Source: JBLIRR01 sp049472395 (lineage in GTDB: Bacteria; SZUA-182; DTGQ01; JBLIRR01). Taken from it: a stretch of DNA of 64,000 nt. The stretch is taken from the NCBI GenBank assembly GCA_049472395.1, contig JBLIRR010000002.1, positions 248,001-312,000 of the forward strand. The letters are read 5' to 3'. The position numbers were made by a program, and so were the translations under genes. The notes beneath the pieces were generated by a model. It was not told the DNA's origin. It saw only the letters and a list, made by a program, of their open reading frames with translations, and searched no databases. Below are positions 53,114 to 61,448 of this stretch, piece after piece (position 1 is the stretch's first letter; each line of letters opens with the position of its first letter).

Positions 53114-53533
53114 TTATGTTGTTTTGCTTTTTATAGTGCTCTTAGATGTTTCTTTCCTCTTATCCTCAAGATTTAATAACTTACCTAAAATAACATCCCC
53201 TAATCCAAATTTTTTAGCCACACTCTTGGTAATATAATCATCAGCACCAGCACGAAAAGCATTCTCAATGTCCTTTATTTGTTCCTTGGCAGTAAGAATA
53301 AACACTGGAATATTTTTTGTCTTCGGATCATTTTTAAGCTGGGCACACACCTCATACCCATTTGTCCCCGGCATCATGATATCAAGAAGAATCAGGTCGG
53401 GATTTTTAGTCTCGGCCATTGTAAGGCCTTCCTCCGCTCCTGCTGCAAGGAACACCCTATGTCCTTCAGTTGAAAGGATATATTTCGCCATCTTCCTATA
53501 TATCCTATTATCATCAATAACTAAGATTCTCAT
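53114..53533 (-). CDS. Single-domain response regulator
   Basis: 139 aa. The receiver has Asp-Asp in LVIDDN, phosphoacceptor in LLDIMMPGTNG, Thr in ILTAKE and Lys in DDYITKSVA. A 25-residue Lys/Ser tail follows. It is the first gene of a pair with the three-receiver kinase and is likely its input or output partner. A TACCGATAA element is 42 bp upstream of its ATG. Confidence 0.9.
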   Translation of the reverse strand: MRILVIDDNRIYRKMAKYILSTEGHRVFLAAGAEEGLTMAETKNPDLILLDIMMPGTNGYEVCAQLKNDPKTKNIPVFILTAKEQIKDIENAFRAGADDYITKSVAKKFGLGDVILGKLLNLEDKRKETSKSTIKSKTT

Positions 53534-53575
53534 CTACTCGATCCTCGTTTATATATACCAACATTTCTATCTTTT

Positions 53576-53602
53576 TTATCGGTACAAAACTTCGCATTCT
53601 TC
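53576..53602 (-). promoter_or_regulatory. Sigma-28-like promoter motif before the regulator-kinase pair
   Basis: On the minus strand GAAG (53602-53599), 15 bp, ACCGATAA (53583-53576), 42 bp from the start codon of the response regulator. It would drive both 53114-53533 and the downstream kinase. Confidence 0.6.
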
Positions 53603-53762
53603 ATCAATGACCCGAGTATTTTGAATTGCGCCTGCTTGCAGAAATAGGGGCATTGTGTTAAAATTTTTAATATAAGGCAAAATAATAAATCTTTATTAAA
53701 AAAGGGGAGTAATAATGATAATGAAAACTTAGAAACAAATTTTAATAAGAAGGAGCAGGATG

Positions 53763-54269
53763 ATGGATAAGCAACATCTCTATGATATAATAGCCCATCG
53801 TAATAAATTGTTTGCGAAAGAGGGGAAAATTGTAAATAAAACAACAATTAATTTTAAAGATCTGGCGAGCATTCTTTATTTTCCGGATATTTGTTGTCCA
53901 TTTTGTCAAGGGAATATTTTGACAAAACCGAGAGAAGGTTTGATTGAGCTAAGGACAAAAATACATAAGAAATGGACCCGGACTTTTCTTTCATTCTTCA
54001 TGTATGATTCCTTTTTTGCAGTGCGAGATAAAGAGATTCAAATACATAACAGGGAAACATTGGAAAAGGTTACATGCCCTTTTTGTAACAAGAGCCTCTT
54101 TATTGATATGCGGTGCAATTGCTGCAATGCTCAAATTATTGCTGTGAATGTGAATTTATTTGCGGGTTTGGATATACAATGTAAGTATGAATTTTGCTCT
54201 CGTGAGGGGTGTCTGTGGTCTAAGCTAGAATTTCAAGAAGGATACGATAATCAACTAATGGTAACGTAG
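53763..54269 (+). CDS. Zinc-ribbon protein of unknown function
   Basis: 168 aa. Three Cys pairs suggest metal binding: CCPFCQGN near residue 45, CPFCNKS near 105, and CNCCNAQ plus the later CKYEFCSREGC. The middle region (TRTFLSFFMYDSFFAVRD) is hydrophobic and aromatic. No family recognised. AAGGAG ends 7 bp before the ATG at 53763, which is preferred over the adjacent ATG at 53760. It is 9 bp upstream of the hexulose-phosphate synthase fusion and probably in its operon. Confidence 0.7.
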   Translation: MDKQHLYDIIAHRNKLFAKEGKIVNKTTINFKDLASILYFPDICCPFCQGNILTKPREGLIELRTKIHKKWTRTFLSFFMYDSFFAVRDKEIQIHNRETLEKVTCPFCNKSLFIDMRCNCCNAQIIAVNVNLFAGLDIQCKYEFCSREGCLWSKLEFQEGYDNQLMVT

Positions 54270-54278
54270 GAGAAATAG

Positions 54279-55568
54279 GTGAAACCAATCTTACAATTGG
54301 CATTAGATTTTGTAGATTTACAAAGGGCGCTGAAATGTGCCACCTTAGCTGTGGAAGGGGGCATTGATTGGATAGAGGCGGGTACCCCCCTGATTAAAAG
54401 CGAGGGACTTCACGCAGTCAGGGAATTAAGGAAAATGTTTCCCCACAAAACTATCGTGGCAGACATGAAAATAATGGATGCGGGGAGAATAGAGGTCGAA
54501 AGTGCCGCAAAATCGGGTGCTAATATAGTGGATGTTCTTGGAGCAGCTAGCGACGCGACCATAAGGGAATGTATTGAAGCGGCAGAGAATTATGGCGCAA
54601 AGATTGTTGTCGATCTTATTGCTGTTGATGATGTGGTGAGCAGAGCTCGGGAACTAGAAGAAATGGGTGCTCACTATATAACGGTCCACTGTGCGATTGA
54701 TGAGCAGATGGAGGGGAAAAACCCTTTTGAAAAACTTCGCAAGGTAGCTCAAGCAGTCTCTATTCCCGTTGGAGTAGCAGGTGGAATAAATTCTGAAACA
54801 GCTGCCCAGGCTATTAAATCCGGTGCGTCAATTGTGATTGTTGGAGGTGCTATTACAAAATCAAAGGCCCCTCAAAAGGCAGCCTCTCTCATAAGAGAAT
54901 GTGTGGATGAGGATATAGCAGTTGAGACCACATTATTTAAAAGGGGAACAGGGACGAATATCCGTGATATATTACTCAAGGTGTCTACGGCAAATTTATC
55001 TGATGCCTTACACCGACAAGGGGTAGTGCCTAATATGCGGCCAATCTTTGAAAATATTAAGATGGTAGGGCAAATTGTCACTGTAAGGGCTTATCCGGGT
55101 GATTGGGCAAAACCGGTAGAAGCAATAGATGTAGCCTCAGAGGGAGATGTCATAGTGATTGATGCCGGTGGGGTTGGCCCTGCTCTATGGGGAGAGCTGG
55201 CTACTCATTCCGCTTTGCAAAAAAGGCTGTCAGGTGTGGTCATTTATGGCGCTATTCGCGATACTTATGATATTAGACTTATGAAGTTCCCTTCTTTCAG
55301 CACACTCATAACACCCAATGCAGGGGAACCAAAGGGATTTGGAGAGATAAATATTCCTTTGCATATTGAAGGCATTAGTATTGAGCCCGGAGATTGGGCG
55401 GTTGGAGATGATGATGGCGTTGTTATTCTCCCTCAACATAAATCCGTTGAATATGCGAACAGGGCCATGGATGTCTTGGAAAGGGAGAACCGGATCAGGG
55501 AAGAGATTAAGGAAGGCAGCACACTGAGCAGCGTCACAGAACTTCTTAAATGGGAAAAGAAAGTATAG
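54279..55568 (+). CDS. 3-hexulose-6-phosphate synthase fused to RraA-like domain
   Basis: 429 aa from a GTG start with AGGAGA upstream. Residues 1-210 are an HPS of the OMP-decarboxylase superfamily: Asp62-x-Lys64-x2-Asp67 in VADMKIMDAG, VDLIAVDD and GVAGGIN. HPS condenses formaldehyde and ribulose-5-phosphate, or runs backward to make pentose. Residues about 225-425 are RraA-like (GDVIVIDAGG, VVIYGAIRDTYD), a fold including aldolases and RNase E regulators. This fusion is known in methanogens and some bacteria. No separate phosphohexuloisomerase gene is nearby. A role in pentose supply is the likeliest inference. Confidence 0.9.
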   Translation: MKPILQLALDFVDLQRALKCATLAVEGGIDWIEAGTPLIKSEGLHAVRELRKMFPHKTIVADMKIMDAGRIEVESAAKSGANIVDVLGAASDATIRECIEAAENYGAKIVVDLIAVDDVVSRARELEEMGAHYITVHCAIDEQMEGKNPFEKLRKVAQAVSIPVGVAGGINSETAAQAIKSGASIVIVGGAITKSKAPQKAASLIRECVDEDIAVETTLFKRGTGTNIRDILLKVSTANLSDALHRQGVVPNMRPIFENIKMVGQIVTVRAYPGDWAKPVEAIDVASEGDVIVIDAGGVGPALWGELATHSALQKRLSGVVIYGAIRDTYDIRLMKFPSFSTLITPNAGEPKGFGEINIPLHIEGISIEPGDWAVGDDDGVVILPQHKSVEYANRAMDVLERENRIREEIKEGSTLSSVTELLKWEKKV

Positions 55569-55578
55569 TGCATTTCTT

Positions 55579-57471
55579 TTAGCAGGGCAAATGTATAATC
55601 ATTTTCGTTCCTTCACCCTTTTTACTTTCAGCCTTTAAAGTCCCTTCATGATCTTCAATGATCGAATTAGTTATAGAAAGGCCTAAGCCGGTGCCGTTAT
55701 CGCCCTTGGTAGAAAAAAAGGGTTTAAAAATATTGGGGAGTTCTTCCTCAGTAATGCCAGGTCCTGTATCGGCAACAACTATTTCCACCCATCCCTTCTT
55801 GCCCTGAGCAGGTCCTTCTTTTTTTTTAACTGAAACAGATATTTCTCCACCCTCAGGCATAGCCTGGCTCGCATTGATGAAAAGATTAAGAAATACCTGT
55901 TGTAGCTTGTGAGGATCAACATTTAATTCAACAGGGCCCGGATCTCCCAGCAACTTTATTTGAATCTTTTGTTTATTGAGCCTATAATTAATCAGGGACA
56001 GGCAACTGGTTATGATTTCCCATATATTATTTAGATTTTTCTGGGTCGGGCTTATGCGTGTAAAGCTCAGCAGGCTCTTGATAATTTTGCCACAGCGTAT
56101 TGATTCGCTTTCGATAATTTTTAGATCTTCGAAGGTTTCGTTATCACGCGGCGTTTTTCGTAAAATTTTTTGAGAGAACCCTAATACAATCCCCAAAGGA
56201 TTATTTAGTTCATGCGCTACACTGGCAGCCACTTCGCCCATAGCCACAAGGCTTTCGTTACGAGCAAGTTTCTTCTGCATTAACTCTCTCTCGGTAATAT
56301 CACGAATCACGATAATGACTTGTTCAACCTTACCCGTATCGTTTTTGATCGGTGTAAATATAATCTCATCATAGCGTGTTTCACCCGAGGGGGTCCTATG
56401 AGTTTTTTGTTCATATTGGGTGACACCCTCTAAAAAAACCTGTTTCATCTTACAATTGGGTCTATGTCTTCCGGAAAGGCACCCAGGATAATTACGGATC
56501 ATATAGCAGGGTTTGCCGATAATCTGCTCCATGCTCATCCCCACATCCTCGGCCAATCTTTGATTCGCCGATCTAATGATATAATCAGGGCCGATAGTGA
56601 TGATTATGTCATGAATACTATCGAATATTGTCTCTATTTTATTCTTATTCTTAATATGTTCTGCCTCTAAAATTTTTTGTTTGGAGATATCTTGCGCGCT
56701 TCCATAGATCAAGAATTCACCATCAACAGTATACCTCTGGCAATTTTTAATAATAGATGGCTTTTTATCGCTATTTAAATGCAATGGGTATTCTTCTTCT
56801 ATCTTGTTTTTGGGGGAGGATAAAAGAGTGCAGGGGAAATTTTTACTCTTATGGGCACAAAACAAGCTCTTACATTTTTGTCCGATAGCCGTTTCATGAG
56901 ATATGCCGAGTAAATCAAGTGCATATTCATTAATTTTCTGTATCCTAAGATTGCTGTCCACTTTAAACATGCCCACCGGAATATGCATAAATAGCTTATC
57001 ATATTGCTCACGCAATGCTTCAAAATCCTTTTTTCTCTGTTCGCTGACCATCTCAAGTTCTTGATTGGCTTCTTCAAGCTTGCTATTATAATGATCAATA
57101 GTTTCTTCTCTATTGCGGAAAATAGTCCCGAGCGCTCCAATGGTGGGATAAATAGCGATAAATATTAAGCATGCGGTCATATCAACCGGATGGATTAATT
57201 TGTTAGCGGTTAAGAGACTAATAAATAAGAGCCCATTAAGGATAACCGCCCAGGTGAGCCCCCATCTTGCGCAAATATTATGCACAGGATCATATGTATG
57301 AGGCTCCATTATGGCATAGAAAAATTCAACATGGATATTTATCTCTGCCCTCATCTCTCCCAAAACAATCGGTTTCGGTTTAATCTTATTACTATATGGC
57401 CCCAACTTTTTTTTTGGAAAAGTTGTTTTCAGAAGATGTCCTGTTACATCTTTTCTTAGTGTGTATGCCAT
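55579..57471 (-). CDS. Membrane PAS-PAS histidine kinase
   Basis: 630 aa. A 65-residue basic start leads to two membrane helices (about 72-90 and 97-117), a coiled coil, and two PAS domains (about 155-265 and 280-395). Each PAS carries a Cys cluster: Cys200, Cys205 and Cys214 in the first, Cys322, Cys331 and Cys340 in the second (GKPCYMIRNYPGC). HisKA His420 is in VAASVAHELNNPLG, with a full HATPase (NLFINASQAM, DTGPGI, GTGLGLSI). The Cys clusters could bind metal or heme or sense redox; that is inference. The start overlaps the sulfatase-TPR stop by 16 bp, so the two genes are cotranscribed. Confidence 0.9.
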   Translation of the reverse strand: MAYTLRKDVTGHLLKTTFPKKKLGPYSNKIKPKPIVLGEMRAEINIHVEFFYAIMEPHTYDPVHNICARWGLTWAVILNGLLFISLLTANKLIHPVDMTACLIFIAIYPTIGALGTIFRNREETIDHYNSKLEEANQELEMVSEQRKKDFEALREQYDKLFMHIPVGMFKVDSNLRIQKINEYALDLLGISHETAIGQKCKSLFCAHKSKNFPCTLLSSPKNKIEEEYPLHLNSDKKPSIIKNCQRYTVDGEFLIYGSAQDISKQKILEAEHIKNKNKIETIFDSIHDIIITIGPDYIIRSANQRLAEDVGMSMEQIIGKPCYMIRNYPGCLSGRHRPNCKMKQVFLEGVTQYEQKTHRTPSGETRYDEIIFTPIKNDTGKVEQVIIVIRDITERELMQKKLARNESLVAMGEVAASVAHELNNPLGIVLGFSQKILRKTPRDNETFEDLKIIESESIRCGKIIKSLLSFTRISPTQKNLNNIWEIITSCLSLINYRLNKQKIQIKLLGDPGPVELNVDPHKLQQVFLNLFINASQAMPEGGEISVSVKKKEGPAQGKKGWVEIVVADTGPGITEEELPNIFKPFFSTKGDNGTGLGLSITNSIIEDHEGTLKAESKKGEGTKMIIHLPC

Positions 57472-59687
57472 TTCATCTCCTCCAACATTTGTTGTGCTTG
57501 AATAAAATTCGGATTAATCGAGAGAGCGGCTTTAAATTCATCGATCGCTTTATCGTAATTCCCACGCCGTTTATAAATACTTCCTAAACTAAAATGGGCC
57601 TCTGTATAATTGGGATTTAACCGCACTGCCTCGGAAAAAGATTCGATCGCTTTATCAAGATTATTCTCTTGAACATAGATAAAACCAAGATAATAATGAG
57701 CCTTGTCAAAAGCAGAATTTATCTCAAGACTCTTTATAAAATATGTTTTCGCTTCACTGAAATTATTGAGAGTCACATATGTTGCTCCCAGATTAAATAA
57801 GGCAGTGTTATTGTGTGGGTCCCTTTTAAGAATATTTTTACATTCTGCAATAGCTTCTACGTACTTGCCTTGCTTTTGATAGATTGCCACAAGATAAGAA
57901 CGGGAAGCCGTATCATCAGGATCAAGTTCAAGAACCTTATTGAAAAAATCTGTGGCAACAGTCAGTTCCCCTTTCTGAAAATGATAAAGGCCCATATTCA
58001 GATACGCCTCCTCGCAGCGAGGATTGAGAGTTAATACATGGTTAAATACCCGTAATCCGTCTGAGAAACGCCCGGCTTTCATATAATTTATACCTAACTG
58101 GTTATATATTATTATATTCTCAGACTCCAACTCGATGGCCTTCTCCAGAGATTCGATCGCTTTCTCATTCTCACCCATTGCCTCATAAATAGTGGCCAAG
58201 ATTGTATACGCATCAGTATCCTGGGGATATTCCTTTATTACTTTTTTATATTCTGCAATTGCCTTTTTAAAAGCCCCTTGAGCAAAATATTTTGCTCCCT
58301 CATCCATATATTTCATAAGCTTTATCATTGTCTTCGGATCAGGATACGATTCCTTTTTGTTTTCAGAGGGCGCAAATACATATCCGAGGCTTCGCAGTTT
58401 TTCCTTTTCCTCTGTACTCAACTGATGCTCTTGTGATCTGTTCCATTCAGGGAAAGGACCATTTTTTAAAGACCTTAGCTGCGTTTGCAATTCAGCAGCA
58501 ATAGCAGGCTTTTTCGTAAAAAGATTATTATTTTCTTGTGGATCTACTTTCATATTATATAATTCAGGAGAGGGGGCCTCAATATATTTCCAACTATCTT
58601 TCCTCACCCCGAAAAGAGGGCTCCAATTATGAGTAAATCGCGGATAGAGAGTTTCACAATACAAGGATAATTCTTTCTTCTTCTCCTTCCCTGCCATGAA
58701 TGGCAACAGCGAGGTGCCTTGCATTTCAGATATAGGGTCTATTCCGGCAATTCCCAATAATGTAGGCGCAATATCGATTAATCGGACTATGGAATCAATC
58801 CTTCGTGCAGAGGGAAAGAACTTCGCATATGAGCAAATAAATGGCACTTTGAGAGCATAGTCATAAATAAAGATACCATGAGTACTCTCTCCATGGTCTC
58901 CCAGGCCTTCCCCATGATCGGCCACTATAATGATCAATGTATTCTCATAGATCCCTCTTTTTTTGAATTCCTCCAACAAGACGCCCACCCACTTGTCCGT
59001 ATACGCGATTTCTCCATCATATAAATTGTTCGCATACATCTCTGAATAAGGCGCGGGAGGCATATATGCATCATGAGGATCATAATAATGAACCCAAAGA
59101 AAAAACTTATTAGAGCCAGTTGTGCCCAGCCAACGCAGCGCGGATTCTGTGACGGTTTTCGCCCGTCTCTCTTTTCCGACAAGCTGTGCATCTACCCCAG
59201 AGATGAGATTATCATTGTACACATCAAATCCTTGATCAAGTCCAAAACGCCTATCCAACACGAATGAAGACACAAATGCCGCCGTTGTATACCCTTTCTG
59301 TTTAAAAATTTCCGCACACGTTGTGGCTGATTCAGACAGGGCATAGGTACCATTATTTCTAATGCCATGATAGTGTGGGTAACAGCCTGTAAAAATTGAT
59401 ATATGAGAAGGGAGAGTTATAGGTACTGAGGTAAACGCATTTTCAAACAGGATCCCCTCTCGTGCCACAGAGTCAATATGAGGGGTTTTTACCTTTGTAT
59501 ACCCATAACATCCAAGATGGTCAGCGCGCAGAGTATCAATAGTAATCAAAAGGATATTGGCGTTAAATGAAGCAGAAGAAACGCATGGCATAAGCAGGAG
59601 GGTGCTAAAGATTGCAGAGACAACTGTTATTTTATAATAATCAGATATATTCATATCTTTATTAATCTTTGCATTTAAAAATAACAC
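57456..59687 (-). CDS. Exported sulfatase-superfamily protein fused to TPR repeats (paralogue 2)
   Basis: 743 aa, paralogue of the protein at 15487-17688 along its whole length. A signal/anchor segment (about 20-42) precedes ITIDTLRADHLGCYGY, the nucleophile region PITLPSHISIFTGC (Thr instead of Cys, His instead of Arg), and VADHGEGLGDHGESTHG. From about 440 onward come eight or so TPR units. It could act on phospho- or sulfo-groups of surface polymers; the Thr favours phosphotransfer or phosphodiester chemistry over sulfatase action. Unlike the first copy, it is coupled to a kinase gene rather than nadE. Confidence 0.85.
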   Translation of the reverse strand: MLFLNAKINKDMNISDYYKITVVSAIFSTLLLMPCVSSASFNANILLITIDTLRADHLGCYGYTKVKTPHIDSVAREGILFENAFTSVPITLPSHISIFTGCYPHYHGIRNNGTYALSESATTCAEIFKQKGYTTAAFVSSFVLDRRFGLDQGFDVYNDNLISGVDAQLVGKERRAKTVTESALRWLGTTGSNKFFLWVHYYDPHDAYMPPAPYSEMYANNLYDGEIAYTDKWVGVLLEEFKKRGIYENTLIIIVADHGEGLGDHGESTHGIFIYDYALKVPFICSYAKFFPSARRIDSIVRLIDIAPTLLGIAGIDPISEMQGTSLLPFMAGKEKKKELSLYCETLYPRFTHNWSPLFGVRKDSWKYIEAPSPELYNMKVDPQENNNLFTKKPAIAAELQTQLRSLKNGPFPEWNRSQEHQLSTEEKEKLRSLGYVFAPSENKKESYPDPKTMIKLMKYMDEGAKYFAQGAFKKAIAEYKKVIKEYPQDTDAYTILATIYEAMGENEKAIESLEKAIELESENIIIYNQLGINYMKAGRFSDGLRVFNHVLTLNPRCEEAYLNMGLYHFQKGELTVATDFFNKVLELDPDDTASRSYLVAIYQKQGKYVEAIAECKNILKRDPHNNTALFNLGATYVTLNNFSEAKTYFIKSLEINSAFDKAHYYLGFIYVQENNLDKAIESFSEAVRLNPNYTEAHFSLGSIYKRRGNYDKAIDEFKAALSINPNFIQAQQMLEEMKWHTH

Positions 59688-59918
59688 TCATTAGGCAAGA
59701 ATAATTATGCGAATATCCCCTTTTTTCGTCACGACACTCATTAACCTTCTTTATTAACATTTTAGTATATTTAAGCAAAAAAAGCAAAGAAATTGTTGGG
59801 CTCACACACAAAGTATCCCCTTACTCAATAAACTAAAATGCAAGTATTCTCAGGGGGAACAAAACTCATGTGGCTCATGGAGATAGGTATTAAAAAATAT
59901 GAGAATGGATTATCAGTC

Positions 59919-61448
59919 TTATTTCACTTTCTTTAATTCATTCTCTATCATTTTTAGATTTGCTTTAATTTTATTTGTGTAAGTTGTCTGAGAATATTCC
60001 TGCAATACATTATAAAGAATATCATAGCTTTCTTGTAATAATTTTTTCTTCTTTTGAGGATCTGTCTCCTTCTGTGCCTTCAGGAAGCTATCTGCCGATC
60101 TTTTTCTCTCTTCAGAAACTATCTGATTGATACATTGTTTAATCATGGATTCTGCTTCATCAGCCAGGGAGGTCTCAAGCGATTTTTCAAAAATGGCTAA
60201 TGCCTTCTTATAGTTGCCCCTCTCATATTCAGTCTTTCCCTGTGAAAAAATTTTTTCCTCCTCCTCCTTTTTGACGTACCCTTCGGTTCTCTTGACCATA
60301 TTCACCTTATCGGGGAGCAATGAGAGGAGATAGCGCAGATTTGGATCATCCTCATAGATACTGTATTTGTCTTTAATTTGCTCTAATAAACCCATAGCCC
60401 GCTCAAATTCGTGGTCTTGGATTAACTCATTTACTGTCTCATATATTTTTTCGAGTTCATCGGCTTGCTTATCTGCCAAGTCTTGATCTAATTCCATCGC
60501 TTTCCGGCCAGAAGGACAGGAGGGACACCTGCTTTCTATTTCCTTTAATATTTCTCTGATTTCATTAATCGGTGCACCCTCGGATAATAGTTTCTCTGCT
60601 TGCTCTACCTTAACCTTTGCAAGGAGCTCTTGAAAATTAACACTGTAAAGCTCTATTTTCTCACGAGCCTTTATATACCATTGATTATTTCGCCTAAAAT
60701 CCTCAGTTATATAGTTAAAGGCCCTTAATGCTCCCTCAAAATCTCTCCTCTCCAATAGCCAGTTCCCGATATTATATAATGTAACCATTCCTTCTCGCGC
60801 GGTTGAACTGTAACCCTGAAGGACTTTTGACACGACAAAGGAGGCTTGAGCCTCTTTTCCTTGATGCTCTAAGCTTACCGCATAGATGTAGGTCATTTCC
60901 AAGGGAAGCTCCTCTTTTGGAAAAGGTAATGCATCTATGGCAGTTATTATTTCCTCATATTCATTATGAGAAAAATATTCTGTAATTTTCTTGTAAAAAA
61001 TTGTTAAATCATTTTCATTTTCTTCTTTACTTTTACTAATTTTCGTCTTTTTGATATCTTCCTTGGTTGCGCTAACCGCTTTTTCAATTTCAATCTGTTT
61101 CAAGAGAAGATGGAGCGCTTTATCATATGACTTGATCGCCTTCCTCTCTGAGACTTCATTCACACTCTCAACTATATAAGCTTGCGCTGTTTCGAGCTGT
61201 TGATCCAATTGAGCCAATCTGGCTTTAAAATCTTCATCCTCTGTATCTTTGATCTTTGAGAATACAATCTCTCTTAAAGAAAGCACTTTCTCAAGCAAAA
61301 GCATTGTATATTGGTCGCTTAATTGGGCCTCTTTCGGTTTCTCCCCTTTATCAAGTATTCGCTGAGGAATCTTCACATGGGCGCTACAGCAACAAAGAGT
61401 ACTCAAAAGCAAGACTAATAAGGTAAATATATAATGCTTACTGTTCAT
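59919..61448 (-). CDS. TPR-like outer-membrane lipoprotein
   Basis: 509 aa from the ATG at 61448, whose first bases overlap the PBP stop (ATGA) and which has AGGAGGGAG upstream. A lipoprotein signal with lipobox LSTLC and three consecutive Cys gives an acylation site near residue 19. The remainder is helical with TPR-like pairs (YKKALAIFEKSLETSLADEAE, ALRAFNYITEDFRRNN in shorter form) and coiled coil. Coupling to a class A PBP suggests it activates or scaffolds that enzyme, as LpoA and LpoB do in Escherichia coli; it has no clear homology to either. Confidence 0.75.
   Translation of the reverse strand: MNSKHYIFTLLVLLLSTLCCCSAHVKIPQRILDKGEKPKEAQLSDQYTMLLLEKVLSLREIVFSKIKDTEDEDFKARLAQLDQQLETAQAYIVESVNEVSERKAIKSYDKALHLLLKQIEIEKAVSATKEDIKKTKISKSKEENENDLTIFYKKITEYFSHNEYEEIITAIDALPFPKEELPLEMTYIYAVSLEHQGKEAQASFVVSKVLQGYSSTAREGMVTLYNIGNWLLERRDFEGALRAFNYITEDFRRNNQWYIKAREKIELYSVNFQELLAKVKVEQAEKLLSEGAPINEIREILKEIESRCPSCPSGRKAMELDQDLADKQADELEKIYETVNELIQDHEFERAMGLLEQIKDKYSIYEDDPNLRYLLSLLPDKVNMVKRTEGYVKKEEEEKIFSQGKTEYERGNYKKALAIFEKSLETSLADEAESMIKQCINQIVSEERKRSADSFLKAQKETDPQKKKKLLQESYDILYNVLQEYSQTTYTNKIKANLKMIENELKKVK

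Noticed and set aside
59867..59936. 22-codon ORF with a G-rich site upstream, before the TPR lipoprotein end
   Set aside because: Too short, overlaps the end of a convergent gene, and spacing to the G-run is poor.
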